Positions 51,959-60,663 of a DNA stretch of 64,000 nucleotides are shown here, piece after piece. The number at the start of each line of letters is the position of its first letter. The stretch's first letter is position 1. The DNA comes from Allomuricauda ruestringensis DSM 13258 (GTDB lineage: Bacteria; Bacteroidota; Bacteroidia; Flavobacteriales; Flavobacteriaceae): NCBI RefSeq assembly GCF_000224085.1, contig NC_015945.1, positions 2,057,501-2,121,500 of the forward strand, read 5' to 3'. The position numbers and the translations under genes are program-made. The notes under the pieces were generated by a model, which was given only the letters and a program-made list of their open reading frames with translations, was not told the DNA's origin and made no database searches.

Positions 51959-52762
51959 CTAAATACACTGGTTGATGTTTATCCCTACATAATAACCCTC
52001 GCTACCCCTAACATTGAACACTGTATTGTCCTCAAAAATGAGGTATTGTCCCTTAATGCCCTTAAGCACGCCTTTATAGCTTGGTGTTTTGTCCAAATTA
52101 AGGCTTTTTACCTTTTCAGGATATTGCAGCACGGGAAACTCCAAATGGGTCTCTTCTTTATCATCCAAAAAATAAGTAATTGCTTCATCCGGGATGCTTG
52201 CCTTTAATTTATTGCGCCACGCTACCAAATCCACATCTTCAATATCATTTTTGAGCATTTTTTGCCAGCTGGTCTTGTCGCTCACATGGTCTTTGAGGGC
52301 AACTTCGGTAATCCCAGCCAAATAGCGATTGGGAACCTCCACAATTTCGATGGCCTCGTGGGCACCTTGGTCAATCCATCGGGTTGGCACTTGCGATTTA
52401 CGGGTAACCCCAACTTTAATGTTGCTGGAATTGGCCAAATACACAATATGTGGCTGTAGCTGCATCTTTTTTTCAAACTCAAGGTCGCGGTCCTCCTTGT
52501 CCAAATGGGCGGTACTCAGTTCGGGTTTCATAATCCAATCGCCGGCAAGGGGCGTTTCAAAGAAACAGGACTTACAAAACCCCTGCCGATAGATAGGTTT
52601 GTCCTCGCCACAGTTTAAACATTGAAATTTGATAAAATCTATCTGAAGTTCCTTGTTCAACCCTTGATTCATATTGATAAAGTCGTTCTCAAAAACCAAA
52701 AAATATTGAATGGGACTTCCGATTTCCGTTCGCATCTTTCTCAGTACTCCTTCGTATAGCAT
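51959..52762 (-). CDS. DUF2797 domain-containing protein
   Basis: A 267-residue protein with the DUF2797 pattern: start MLYEGVLRKMRTEIGSPIQYFLVFENDF, then CxxC and a second CxxC (FQCLNCGEDKPIYRQGFCKSCFF, probably one zinc site). Later come LANSSNIKVGVTRKSQVPTRWIDQGA and a C-terminal beta region with GIKGQYLIFEDNTVFNVRG. The function is unknown. The VGVTRK region resembles nucleic-acid or nucleotide-handling folds only loosely. Confidence 0.88.
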   Translation of the reverse strand: MLYEGVLRKMRTEIGSPIQYFLVFENDFINMNQGLNKELQIDFIKFQCLNCGEDKPIYRQGFCKSCFFETPLAGDWIMKPELSTAHLDKEDRDLEFEKKMQLQPHIVYLANSSNIKVGVTRKSQVPTRWIDQGAHEAIEIVEVPNRYLAGITEVALKDHVSDKTSWQKMLKNDIEDVDLVAWRNKLKASIPDEAITYFLDDKEETHLEFPVLQYPEKVKSLNLDKTPSYKGVLKGIKGQYLIFEDNTVFNVRGSEGYYVGININQCI

Positions 52763-52819
52763 ATTAAAATGAATGTATTTATCTTATTTGAAAATGAGTG
52801 TTAGAAAAGCTATTTTAGC

Positions 52820-52832
52820 GGTTGGACCAACC
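52820..52832. promoter_or_regulatory. Small palindrome upstream of the GH3 gene
   Basis: GGTTGG A CCAACC, 13 nt with perfect arms, 29 nt before the GH3-family ATG. It could be an operator; nothing else supports it. Confidence 0.3.
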
Positions 52833-52860
52833 TTAGTTTCTTTGGTTAAAGATACCTAAA

Positions 52861-54375
52861 ATGCCAATACCATTATTCAACTCCATTGCTTCTTGGTTAT
52901 TGAGAAAGCGCTACCATCAAATAGAGCTTTTTTTAAAGTATCCTTTGGATGTTCAGGATGAGGTGTTGCACCAGCTTTTGGATTTTTCCAAAGATACGAT
53001 GATCGGGAAACAATATGGGTTTCAAGACCTTCCCAAGTATGAAGAATTCCGAAACAGGGTACCTATTGTAACCTACGAAGATGTTGCTCCACTTATTGAG
53101 CGTACACGTAGGGGCGAGCAGAATCTGTTTTGGCCAACTTCCATTAAATGGTTTGCCAAAAGTAGTGGGACCACCAATGCGAAGAGTAAGTTTATTCCCG
53201 TAAGTACCGAGGCCTTGGAGGATTGCCATTACAAATCCAGCAAGGATTTGCTGTGCCTATACCTTAACAACAATGAAAACTCTCAATTATTTACAGGTAA
53301 AAGTTTAAGATTGGGCGGTAGCAAAGAACTTTACGAGGATAACGGGACTTTTTTTGGCGATTTATCTGCCATATTGATTGATAATATGCCGCTTTGGGCC
53401 GAATACAGTAGTACGCCGAGCAACAAGGTTTCCCTTATGACCGAATGGGAATCCAAACTGGAGGCCATTATTGAAGAAAGCATCCGTGAGAATGTGACCA
53501 GTTTGGTCGGCGTGCCGTCTTGGATGTTGGTATTGCTCAATCAGGTTTTGGAAAAAACCGAAAAAAACCACTTGTTCGAGATTTGGGAAAATTTGGAGGT
53601 GTATTTTCACGGAGGGGTAAGTTTTACGCCCTATAAGAACCAGTATAAAAAACTCTTGCCCAGAAAAAGGTTCAATTATTACGAAACCTATAATGCATCC
53701 GAAGGGTTCTTCGGTATCCAGGATCAGAACAATTCCGATGAGCTTTTACTGATGTTGGACTATGGGATTTTCTACGAGTTTATCCCGATGGGTTCCAATG
53801 GAGAAGGGGAGCAGGCCATTCCACTTTGGGACGTTCAACTGGGCGTTAATTATGCCATGGTCATCACGACCAATGCCGGATTGTGGCGCTATAAAATTGG
53901 TGACACCATACGATTTACTTCTAAAAATCCCTACCGAATCAAGATTACCGGACGTACCAAACACCATATCAATGTATTTGGCGAAGAGTTGATCATAGAG
54001 AATGCAGAGGAAGCCTTAAAGCAGGTTTGTCAAAAGACAGCGGCAGAGATAGTGGATTACACCGCCGCCCCCATTTTCATGACGGGCAAGGAAAAAGGTG
54101 CACATGAGTGGATCATAGAATTTAGAAAACCACCGGAGAGTATTGCCTATTTTACCGAAATGCTGGATAATGCCCTTAAATCCCTGAACTCGGACTATGA
54201 AGCCAAGCGCTATAACAACATCACCTTAAAGATGCCCAAAGTACATGTAGCGCGTAAGAATTTGTTCCATCAGTGGCTCAAGTCCCAGAACAAGCTGGGT
54301 GGCCAACACAAAATTCCAAGATTGTCCAATGAGAGGAATTGTATCGAGGAACTTCTTCAAATGAATATCCAATAA
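52861..54375 (+). CDS. GH3-family acyl-adenylating protein
   Basis: A 504-residue protein of the GH3 auxin-responsive family, which in plants adenylates and conjugates hormone acids to amino acids. The ATP motif SSGTTNAKSK is at 101-110. Further stretches are YNASEGFFGIQDQ (motif II), YKIGDTIRFTSKNPYRIKITGRTKHHIN (motif III), and a C-terminal MPKVHVARKNLFHQWLKSQ. Bacterial members probably make acyl-amino acid conjugates, but no substrate is known for this one. It stands alone. Confidence 0.9.
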   Translation: MPIPLFNSIASWLLRKRYHQIELFLKYPLDVQDEVLHQLLDFSKDTMIGKQYGFQDLPKYEEFRNRVPIVTYEDVAPLIERTRRGEQNLFWPTSIKWFAKSSGTTNAKSKFIPVSTEALEDCHYKSSKDLLCLYLNNNENSQLFTGKSLRLGGSKELYEDNGTFFGDLSAILIDNMPLWAEYSSTPSNKVSLMTEWESKLEAIIEESIRENVTSLVGVPSWMLVLLNQVLEKTEKNHLFEIWENLEVYFHGGVSFTPYKNQYKKLLPRKRFNYYETYNASEGFFGIQDQNNSDELLLMLDYGIFYEFIPMGSNGEGEQAIPLWDVQLGVNYAMVITTNAGLWRYKIGDTIRFTSKNPYRIKITGRTKHHINVFGEELIIENAEEALKQVCQKTAAEIVDYTAAPIFMTGKEKGAHEWIIEFRKPPESIAYFTEMLDNALKSLNSDYEAKRYNNITLKMPKVHVARKNLFHQWLKSQNKLGGQHKIPRLSNERNCIEELLQMNIQ

Positions 54376-54413
54376 GGGCCGATTATCGTAAAAAAATGAC
54401 GTTCATCTGAAGT

Positions 54414-54438
54414 TTACGAAAACGTTTTCGTAACTTTG
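54414..54438 (+). promoter_or_regulatory. Palindromic operator overlapping a promoter
   Basis: A perfect 20-nt palindrome TTACGAAAACGTTTTCGTAA (54414-54433) overlaps the -7 element TAACTTTG (54431-54438). The centre ACGAAAACGTTTTCGT is close to LacI/PurR-type operators. It lies 112 nt before the 54550 gene. No TTG at -33, so an activator or a repressor could act here. Confidence 0.6.
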
Positions 54439-54549
54439 AACCGTTCACCGTAAAATTTTTTCTTTTGAACAAATAAAAGAGGATTTGAAACGTTTATTGA
54501 TGAAATTCCCCCTATCAAATCTTTTTGTAAACACAAAACCATTAAAATC

Positions 54550-55092
54550 ATGGCAGAAGAAAAGCTTGTTATAATTTCAGACAAATGGGGATCCAAGAAG
54601 GGACTTTGGATAGCCTCTTATTTTGGTTACCTTCAACAGTACTACGATATTGTTTTTTACGATTGCCAACAATTGGGCAATATTGATGTTTCTATTTCCT
54701 CAGAGGAAAATATAGATTTGGCTTTTAAAGAAAATGGAATTAAAAGGGCGGTATCCAACCTGATCAAAAAGGAAACCCAACCAGCGCATTATTTAGCTTT
54801 TGGTATGGGAGCAACGGTTATTTACAAAGCTTCGTTAATGGGCTTACCAGCAAAAACAATTACCGCTATTTCCGCTGTTGGCATTGAAACAGAAGAACAA
54901 ACAGCACCTACCGATGTGCAATTAATTTACGGTGAGTGCGATAAATCCAAGCCTGGGTTAAAGTGGGCCAAAAGTGTTGGTGCCAATCTTAAGATTGTTC
55001 CCAATTTTGGGCACACCCTTTATTCTGATGAGAAAATTATCTCGGAGATTAGTTTGGAGCTATTGGAGAATGTTACTAAAAAAGCAGTCTAA
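54550..55092 (+). CDS. Alpha/beta-hydrolase-like protein without a nucleophile serine
   Basis: A 180-residue compact protein with an alpha/beta-hydrolase-like order. The nucleophile elbow, where GxSxG is expected, reads FGMGATVI, so no Ser/Cys/Asp stands in the nucleophile place. The acid (LIYGECD) and the histidine (NFGHTLYSD) positions are kept. It therefore looks like a non-catalytic or altered relative, or a different fold with a similar layout. It is controlled by a palindrome-bearing promoter and meets clpX at a shared terminator. I know no characterised homologue. Confidence 0.7.
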   Translation: MAEEKLVIISDKWGSKKGLWIASYFGYLQQYYDIVFYDCQQLGNIDVSISSEENIDLAFKENGIKRAVSNLIKKETQPAHYLAFGMGATVIYKASLMGLPAKTITAISAVGIETEEQTAPTDVQLIYGECDKSKPGLKWAKSVGANLKIVPNFGHTLYSDEKIISEISLELLENVTKKAV

Positions 55093-55108
55093 ATTAAGAG
55101 ACTGCTTT
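55081..55108. terminator. Shared bidirectional terminator holding both stop codons
   Basis: AAAGCAGTCT (55081-55090) pairs perfectly with AGACTGCTTT (55099-55108) around the loop AAATTAAG. The stop of the hydrolase-like gene (55090-55092) and of clpX (55094-55096) lie in or at the edge of the loop. T-runs follow on both sides. Confidence 0.88.
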
Positions 55109-56329
55109 TAATTTTTTCACTGTTTCGTACGAGAGCTTTTTCTCGGCATAACCTTTTGTTACCTTAAACTCAGTTTCTTCACTACTGGGTAGGGAGAACA
55201 TGGCATCGGTGAACACGGCTTCGCACAAAGAGCGTAAACCACGGGCGCCAAGCTTGTACTCCACGGCTTTTTCAACAATATAGTCCAATGCCTGGTCGGT
55301 AATGGAGAATTGAATATCGTCCATGGCAAACAGTTTTTCGTATTGTTTGATGATGGCATTTTTTGGCTCTGTTAAAATGGCACGAAGTGTTTTGGAGTCC
55401 AACGGGTTCATGTGGGTAAGCACAGGGAGCCTTCCGATAATTTCAGGGATAAGACCAAACTCCTTCAAGTCTTTAGGTATTATATACTGAAGAATATTTT
55501 CTTGGTCCAGGTTTTCATCTGCTTTGGAAGCACTGTACCCAACCGCTTGCATGTTTAAGCGCTTGGTGATGATACGCTCTATACCATCAAAGGCGCCACC
55601 CGCAACAAAAAGGATGTTTTCGGTATTTACCTCGATGAATTTTTGGTCGGGGTGTTTACGGCCACCTTTAGGTGGAACGTTAACGGTGGTGCCTTCCAAA
55701 AGTTTTAAAAGTCCTTGCTGAACCCCTTCTCCGGATACGTCACGGGTAATGGACGGGTTATCACTCTTTCTAGCGATTTTGTCTATTTCATCAATAAAAA
55801 CAATACCGCGTTCCGCTTTTTCCAAATTGTAGTCTGCAGCTTGTAGCAAGCGGGTCAATATACTTTCCACATCTTCACCAACGTAACCAGCCTCAGTTAA
55901 AACTGTGGCATCGACAATGGCAAGGGGTACATTGAGCATTTTGGCAATGGTTTTGGCAATAAGGGTTTTACCGGTTCCGGTTTGCCCCACCATAATAATG
56001 TTGCTTTTTTGGATTTCGATATCTTCATCCTTGCCCTTGGGCTGCAACAATCTTTTGTAGTGGTTATAAACCGCCACGGACATTACTTTCTTGGTTCTTT
56101 CTTGTCCAATTACGAATGTGTCCAAGAAATCGTGAATCTCCATAGGTTTTTTTAAGACCAGTTCGGAAGATAGATCTTGGTTTTTTGATTGTTTGGACTC
56201 TTCGGCTACAATGCTATGGGCTTGCTCAATACATCTATCGCAAATATGCGCATCAAGTCCGGCGATCAATAAATTGGTTTCCGGCTTTTTTCTACCACAA
56301 AAAGAACATTCCAAATTTTCCTTTGCCAT
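55094..56329 (-). CDS. clpX: ATP-dependent Clp protease ATPase subunit ClpX
   Basis: ClpX unfolds substrates and feeds them to ClpP. It is 411 residues, a usual length. The N-terminal zinc site (C8, C11, C30, C33) binds substrates and adaptors. The AAA+ core has Walker [10 protein letters not shown] (about 114-122), Walker [12 protein letters not shown], and the GAFDGIE pore-loop neighbourhood; the ERIITKR region and the sensor 2 in GARGLRSL follow. It is in the usual tig-clpP-clpX order. Confidence 0.97.
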   Translation of the reverse strand: MAKENLECSFCGRKKPETNLLIAGLDAHICDRCIEQAHSIVAEESKQSKNQDLSSELVLKKPMEIHDFLDTFVIGQERTKKVMSVAVYNHYKRLLQPKGKDEDIEIQKSNIIMVGQTGTGKTLIAKTIAKMLNVPLAIVDATVLTEAGYVGEDVESILTRLLQAADYNLEKAERGIVFIDEIDKIARKSDNPSITRDVSGEGVQQGLLKLLEGTTVNVPPKGGRKHPDQKFIEVNTENILFVAGGAFDGIERIITKRLNMQAVGYSASKADENLDQENILQYIIPKDLKEFGLIPEIIGRLPVLTHMNPLDSKTLRAILTEPKNAIIKQYEKLFAMDDIQFSITDQALDYIVEKAVEYKLGARGLRSLCEAVFTDAMFSLPSSEETEFKVTKGYAEKKLSYETVKKLKAVS

Positions 56330-56417
56330 ATAATTTTAATCTTCAACCAACAATAACGCAAAAAAAACGGATTTGTTCTACGTTAAATAGTTGTTTTTTA
56401 ATCAATTGTGGAGATTC

Positions 56418-57095
56418 TTATTTTTCTCTCACTAATATTTCGTCTATCATTCCATACGCTTTGGCCTCTGGAGCCTTCATCCAGAAATCGCGGTCGCTGT
56501 CTTCATATACTTTATCGAAGGATTGGCCCGAATGCTTGGAAATGATCTCGTAAAGCTCATTTTTGATCTTTAGCACTTCTTGTGCGGCAATCTCGATATC
56601 GCTGGCCTGACCCTGCGCTCCGGAAAGCGGTTGGTGGATCATTACCCTGGAATGGGGCAATCCACTGCGTTTGCCTTCGTGCCCCGCACAAAGCAGCACA
56701 GCCGCCATAGATGCGGCAATACCAGTACAAATGGTGGCTACATCCGGCTTAATAAACTGCATGGTGTCGTAAATGCCCAAACCTGCATACACACTTCCGC
56801 CTGGGGAGTTGATATAGATTTGAATATCCTTAGAGGCGTCGGCGCTTTCCAAGAAGAGCAACTGTGCCTGTACAATATTGGCCACCTGATCGTTGATGCC
56901 TGTTCCCATAAAAATGATCCTGTCCATCATCAATCTGGAGAAAACATCCATGGCAACTGCGTTCATTTGCCTTTCTTCGATGATGTTTGGCGTCATGTTC
57001 ATGGGGTACATGGTACTCATGAGCTTATCATAGTACATGCTGTTTATACCATGATGCTGGGTAGCGTATTTTTTAAATTCTTTTCCGTAATCCAT
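56418..57095 (-). CDS. clpP: ATP-dependent Clp protease proteolytic subunit ClpP
   Basis: The serine protease ring of ClpXP. It is 225 residues with catalytic S129 in GIAASMAAVLL, H154 in VMIHQPLSG and D203 in YEDSDRDFW. The N-terminal extension (about 1-35) before the mature core is longer than in E. coli and includes several methionines, so the exact start could be later. It lies 88 nt upstream of clpX and follows tig across a terminator. Confidence 0.97.
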   Translation of the reverse strand: MDYGKEFKKYATQHHGINSMYYDKLMSTMYPMNMTPNIIEERQMNAVAMDVFSRLMMDRIIFMGTGINDQVANIVQAQLLFLESADASKDIQIYINSPGGSVYAGLGIYDTMQFIKPDVATICTGIAASMAAVLLCAGHEGKRSGLPHSRVMIHQPLSGAQGQASDIEIAAQEVLKIKNELYEIISKHSGQSFDKVYEDSDRDFWMKAPEAKAYGMIDEILVREK

Positions 57096-57117
57096 AGGAT
57101 TTGACTCGATTTATCTT

Positions 57118-57153
57118 AAAAAAAAGGTGCCGAAAAATTAGCTTTCCGGCACC
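57118..57153 (-). terminator. Terminator between tig and clpP
   Basis: GGTGCCG (57126-57132) pairs with CGGCACC (57147-57153) around a loop that can extend the stem, followed on the minus strand by T8. It may let part of the tig transcripts end before clpPX. Confidence 0.8.
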
Positions 57154-57185
57154 GTAAAGATACTTAATTTTCTTTTAGCGAAGCC

Positions 57186-58508
57186 TTAGCTGTATGCTTC
57201 CTTGATGAAGTCGTCATAAGATACTTCCTTCACCTTAAGGTTGGCCTTTTCTTTATAAAGGTCCAAAAGTTTTTGGCTCATCAATTGTTCGGATAGTCTT
57301 TTCACCTCGTCTTGATTGCTCATAACTCTGGCTGCTACACTTTCCAATTCCTCATCTTTAGGGTCCATATGGCCGTATTGGGCCATTTGCGATTTAATGA
57401 ATCCTTTAGCGAATTCCTTAAGTTCTTCAAATTGAACTTGAAGTTCGTTTTCTTGTATGATCTTACCCTCGATCAATTGGTAGCGAAGTCCTTTTTCCGA
57501 TTTTTCGAACTCTTCTTTGGCCTCATCTTCGGTCAATGGATTTTCCCCACTGATCTGAATCCATTTTTTCAAGAACTCGGAAGGAAGTTCAAATTTGGTT
57601 TCGTCAATCAATTTTTCGGTAATGTCGTTCAACAATTTTTGGTCGGATTGTTGTTCGAATTGTTTTTCCGAATCTTCTTTGATTGTATCCTTCAACTCTT
57701 TTTCAGAAGTTACTTTTCCTTCTCCAAACAATTTATCAAAAAGATCTTGATCCAAAGCAGCTGGTTCTCTCTCGTTTATTTCTTCAATGGTGAAAGTAAC
57801 ATCAACTTTTAGGTTGTCTGCTTTGTCACGGGCAATGCCCAAGGCGCCGGATAAGAGGTAGTCTTCCTTAAAAAGTCCTTTTGTGGAAAGGGTAACGGTA
57901 TCACCAACCTTTTTTCCAACAAGGGCATCAACAGCTTTTTTGCTCTTGATTTTATCCATTTCGACGGTAGTCTTGTGGTCGATTTCCTCTTCTTCGTTGG
58001 CAAAGAAACCGGATACTTCATCGGTTTTGCCCACTTCGGTCTTGGAAATCAATTTTCCATATTGCTTTTGAATACGTTCCACTTGCTCCTCGATCATTTT
58101 TTTGTCGGCCACAATTTTATATTGGGTCACGGCTTTTTTGGTCTTCAGGTTAACGTCGAAGCTCGGTGCCAACCCCAATTCAAATTCAAAATCGAGATTG
58201 TCCTTGTCCCAATCAAAATTGTCTTGTTGTTTTGGAAGAGGGTTGCCCAAAACATCCAACTTTTCTTCGGTAAGGTATTTGTTCAGATTGTCTTGAAGCA
58301 GTTTGTTAACTTCATCCACCAAAACAGCCTTGCCGTACTGCTTTTTGATAAGCCCCATAGGAACCTGACCTTTTCTAAAGCCCGGGATGTTGGCTTGTTT
58401 TTTATAATCCTTTAGGATTTTTTCTACTTTGTCTTGATAGTCTTCTTTGCTTATGGCAACCTTTACAACTGCATTAAGATCGTCAATCTGCTCTTTGGTT
58501 ATATTCAT
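57186..58508 (-). CDS. tig: Trigger factor
   Basis: A ribosome-associated chaperone and prolyl isomerase of 440 residues. It has the N-terminal ribosome-binding domain with IPGFRKGQVPMGLIKKQYG, a middle PPIase-like domain (less conserved), and a helical C-terminal chaperone domain (about 245-420). The PPIase part is degenerate, as in many Bacteroidota. It has a good promoter 34 nt upstream and opens the tig-clpP-clpX set. Confidence 0.94.
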   Translation of the reverse strand: MNITKEQIDDLNAVVKVAISKEDYQDKVEKILKDYKKQANIPGFRKGQVPMGLIKKQYGKAVLVDEVNKLLQDNLNKYLTEEKLDVLGNPLPKQQDNFDWDKDNLDFEFELGLAPSFDVNLKTKKAVTQYKIVADKKMIEEQVERIQKQYGKLISKTEVGKTDEVSGFFANEEEEIDHKTTVEMDKIKSKKAVDALVGKKVGDTVTLSTKGLFKEDYLLSGALGIARDKADNLKVDVTFTIEEINEREPAALDQDLFDKLFGEGKVTSEKELKDTIKEDSEKQFEQQSDQKLLNDITEKLIDETKFELPSEFLKKWIQISGENPLTEDEAKEEFEKSEKGLRYQLIEGKIIQENELQVQFEELKEFAKGFIKSQMAQYGHMDPKDEELESVAARVMSNQDEVKRLSEQLMSQKLLDLYKEKANLKVKEVSYDDFIKEAYS

Positions 58509-58541
58509 TTCCTACCTAATTTGCTTTCTAAAAATGGGATG

Positions 58542-58572
58542 CAAAAGTAATGCTTTTTTGTGATGCTGACAA
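58542..58572 (-). promoter_or_regulatory. Promoter for tig
   Basis: On the minus strand TTG (58572-58570), 20 nt, TACTTTTG (58549-58542). Initiation near 58535 leaves about 27 nt of leader. Confidence 0.7.
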
Positions 58573-58607
58573 CTTTTTAAACCGTTGACTTTCAAACAAA
58601 ATGATTT

Positions 58608-58952
58608 CTATTGATCTTCTTTTAAAATGGATTGTAAAATGGCTTGTAAAAATGCGAGTAGCAGACTAAAAAGAATGGCCCACCAAAAACTGGTCACATG
58701 GAAGCCGTCAATTAAATTGGCTGCCAAGAGTATAATTATGGCATTGATTACCAATAGGAAGAGCCCTAAAGTGAGTATGGTGATGGGTAGGGTGAGGATG
58801 ATCAATATGGGTTTCACCAAAAAATTGAGCAGACTGAGCACAACGGCTACGATAATGGCGGTCATCATGGAATCTACGCCCACTCCGGGCAATACGTAAC
58901 TTAGTATTACAACTGCTAGGGCATTGAGTAAAAGTCTTAGGATTAGTTTCAT
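58608..58952 (-). CDS. Phage holin-like family membrane protein (YvlD/PF04020 type)
   Basis: A 114-residue protein of four transmembrane helices matching the PF04020 (YvlD) pattern: start MKLILRLLLNALAVVILSYVLPGV, NFLVKPILIILTLPITILTLGLFLLVINA and a last helix ending LQSIL. Members are found in many bacteria; despite the family name, most are not phage genes, and no phage context is seen here. The function is unknown. Confidence 0.88.
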   Translation of the reverse strand: MKLILRLLLNALAVVILSYVLPGVGVDSMMTAIIVAVVLSLLNFLVKPILIILTLPITILTLGLFLLVINAIIILLAANLIDGFHVTSFWWAILFSLLLAFLQAILQSILKEDQ

Positions 58953-58976
58953 AGGTTCAATTGATTTTATAAATAA

Positions 58977-59001
58977 AAAGGCACCGAATTTCGGTGCCTT
59001 T
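58977..59001 (-). terminator. Terminator of the SGNH lipoprotein gene
   Basis: AAAGGCACCGAA pairs perfectly with TTCGGTGCCTTT around one T, with a T-rich tract on the minus strand. It lies 24 nt after the stop. Confidence 0.9.
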
Positions 59002-59024
59002 AAGATAAAGAAAATAATGTTTGT

Positions 59025-60527
59025 TTAGTCAATATAAAGTCCGGTGTAGTCCAAAGGATCAACCCCGGGTAAATTTGAATTGTATTTTGCGTTGATAGCA
59101 CCTATAAAGGCATTGGCGACAATGGCGTAACCTCTTGGTGCTGGGTGAACACCATCCAAGGAAAATCCACCTCCTGTGGCAAATGTTGCATCGACAATGC
59201 TTCCATCGGCTTGCTGGAATCCATTTTCTTTTAACTCGTTCAACAATGCATTGGCATCTACAAAGGCAAGGTCGTAAGCTGCGGCCAAACCTGCAATGGT
59301 TTGGTTGTATGATTCAAGTGCAGTTTCCACAAGGTCTTGCTCATCGGTTGTCAGTACCCATTTATCTGCCAAGGGAACGGCAACTCCATTGATTGATGTT
59401 GGGTTGTTCGGGTCGGCCAATGTTCCGATATGCGTTCTTGCGGTAAGCACCAAAAGGTCTTCTTCGGTGGCTTGTCTCATGTTGGTCAATGCAGGGTTGT
59501 ATGCTGTTAAATCCGTTAGGTCTTCATCTATTATTACTACCGCATTTCCTTCACCAGGAGCAAAAGAGATGGTTCTTTCTGCCAACTCTTCTTCGGTTAT
59601 AATATTTAATTGTTGTAATTGGGCCAAACCAGCGTTGTAGGCACCATAAGCTTCTGCGCTGTTCAAAAAGGCAGCGGTGGCTTCATCCAAAGGAATGGGG
59701 TTGTGTGGTACGGTGGTAAAGTAAGGTATGTCTGTTACGTTGGGCAAATTGGCAATGGCGCCATCTGCACCATTTGCAGTCATGGCCTGTAACATGGCAT
59801 CAAGTGAGCCTGCAAAAACATTAGGGTCTGTAATATCATTTCTGGAATAGGTGCTAGGGTCTAAATTGCCAGTTTGGTCAACTCCTGTACCGCCTCCGGT
59901 GGCATACAATAAAATATCGTTGGAGCCTGTCCAAAGTGTGAAAAATGTGGTGCCCTGAGCAGCGGCATCACCAATAACTGTGGCGGATTCGGAAGATGAG
60001 AACCTTGCAAAATAAGGATTTGCAGTTCCCATGGCCACGCCTGTTACGCTACCATATCCCGGGGCTAACAGTTCATAACTTTTAGAGCCAGGCACTCCCA
60101 TATTATTGTAGGTTCCGGGCAATTTAACGGCTACATCTGTTGTGCCTTGCCCTTCAACAGGTGTTGGGCTTGGGCTTTCACCCAAAAAGGACAAAATCAA
60201 TCTATTGCCTGCTATAGGATTTCCTCCAAGTGTCATTCCGCCTAAATTATCCGCCATAAAAGGGATTTCAAAACTTCCGCCTCCAGCAAGCGAAAAGTTG
60301 GCTGCCAGCATGTTGGGAAAGGATGCTTTTTGTCCATCTTCAAACAATGCATTGTCAGAGAAACCGGCGGTCAATGAGTTTCCTACAGCTACGTAGTTTG
60401 AAAAATCTGCTGTTCCTGAAGTATATTCTACGGGTTCTGGACCCGGTGTTTCGGTTATTGGGGTATCATCTTCGCATGCAATCAAGAATAAGCCTAGAAA
60501 TGGGAGTAGGGCATAAAACTTTTTCAT
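59025..60527 (-). CDS. SGNH/GDSL-type hydrolase lipoprotein
   Basis: A 500-residue lipoprotein (LIAC, cysteine 18) of the SGNH hydrolase group. The catalytic blocks are V-GNSLTAGF (S51), the GSND oxyanion block, and the C-terminal D458-x-x-H461 in LDGVHPAPRGYAIV. It is a probable esterase or lipase acting on surface or extracellular lipids or acylated sugars. The body between about 150 and 400 is larger than minimal GDSL enzymes. The Ser motif is GNSL in place of GDSL, a frequent variant. Confidence 0.9.
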   Translation of the reverse strand: MKKFYALLPFLGLFLIACEDDTPITETPGPEPVEYTSGTADFSNYVAVGNSLTAGFSDNALFEDGQKASFPNMLAANFSLAGGGSFEIPFMADNLGGMTLGGNPIAGNRLILSFLGESPSPTPVEGQGTTDVAVKLPGTYNNMGVPGSKSYELLAPGYGSVTGVAMGTANPYFARFSSSESATVIGDAAAQGTTFFTLWTGSNDILLYATGGGTGVDQTGNLDPSTYSRNDITDPNVFAGSLDAMLQAMTANGADGAIANLPNVTDIPYFTTVPHNPIPLDEATAAFLNSAEAYGAYNAGLAQLQQLNIITEEELAERTISFAPGEGNAVVIIDEDLTDLTAYNPALTNMRQATEEDLLVLTARTHIGTLADPNNPTSINGVAVPLADKWVLTTDEQDLVETALESYNQTIAGLAAAYDLAFVDANALLNELKENGFQQADGSIVDATFATGGGFSLDGVHPAPRGYAIVANAFIGAINAKYNSNLPGVDPLDYTGLYID

Positions 60528-60626
60528 ATCAAATAATCTGTAATAGTTAGTTTATGTTAATTGTTATGGTAAAACCAGAACTAACCAAATCTATATCAAA
60601 TTTGCCATACAGACAATTAAATGGGC

Positions 60627-60648
60627 AAAAAAATTATGCATGCATAAT
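60627..60648 (-). terminator. Weak terminator of the hydrolase-pdxJ unit
   Basis: ATTATGCATGCATAAT is a 16-nt perfect palindrome (60633-60648), followed on the minus strand by T7. The stem is AT-rich, so the call is weak; it could also be an operator for the SGNH gene. Confidence 0.45.
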
Positions 60649-60663
60649 AAAAAGGGGTGGATT

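Noticed and set aside
58608..58952. Holin-like gene as a prophage mark
   Set aside because: The YvlD family is mostly chromosomal, and no other phage gene is near.
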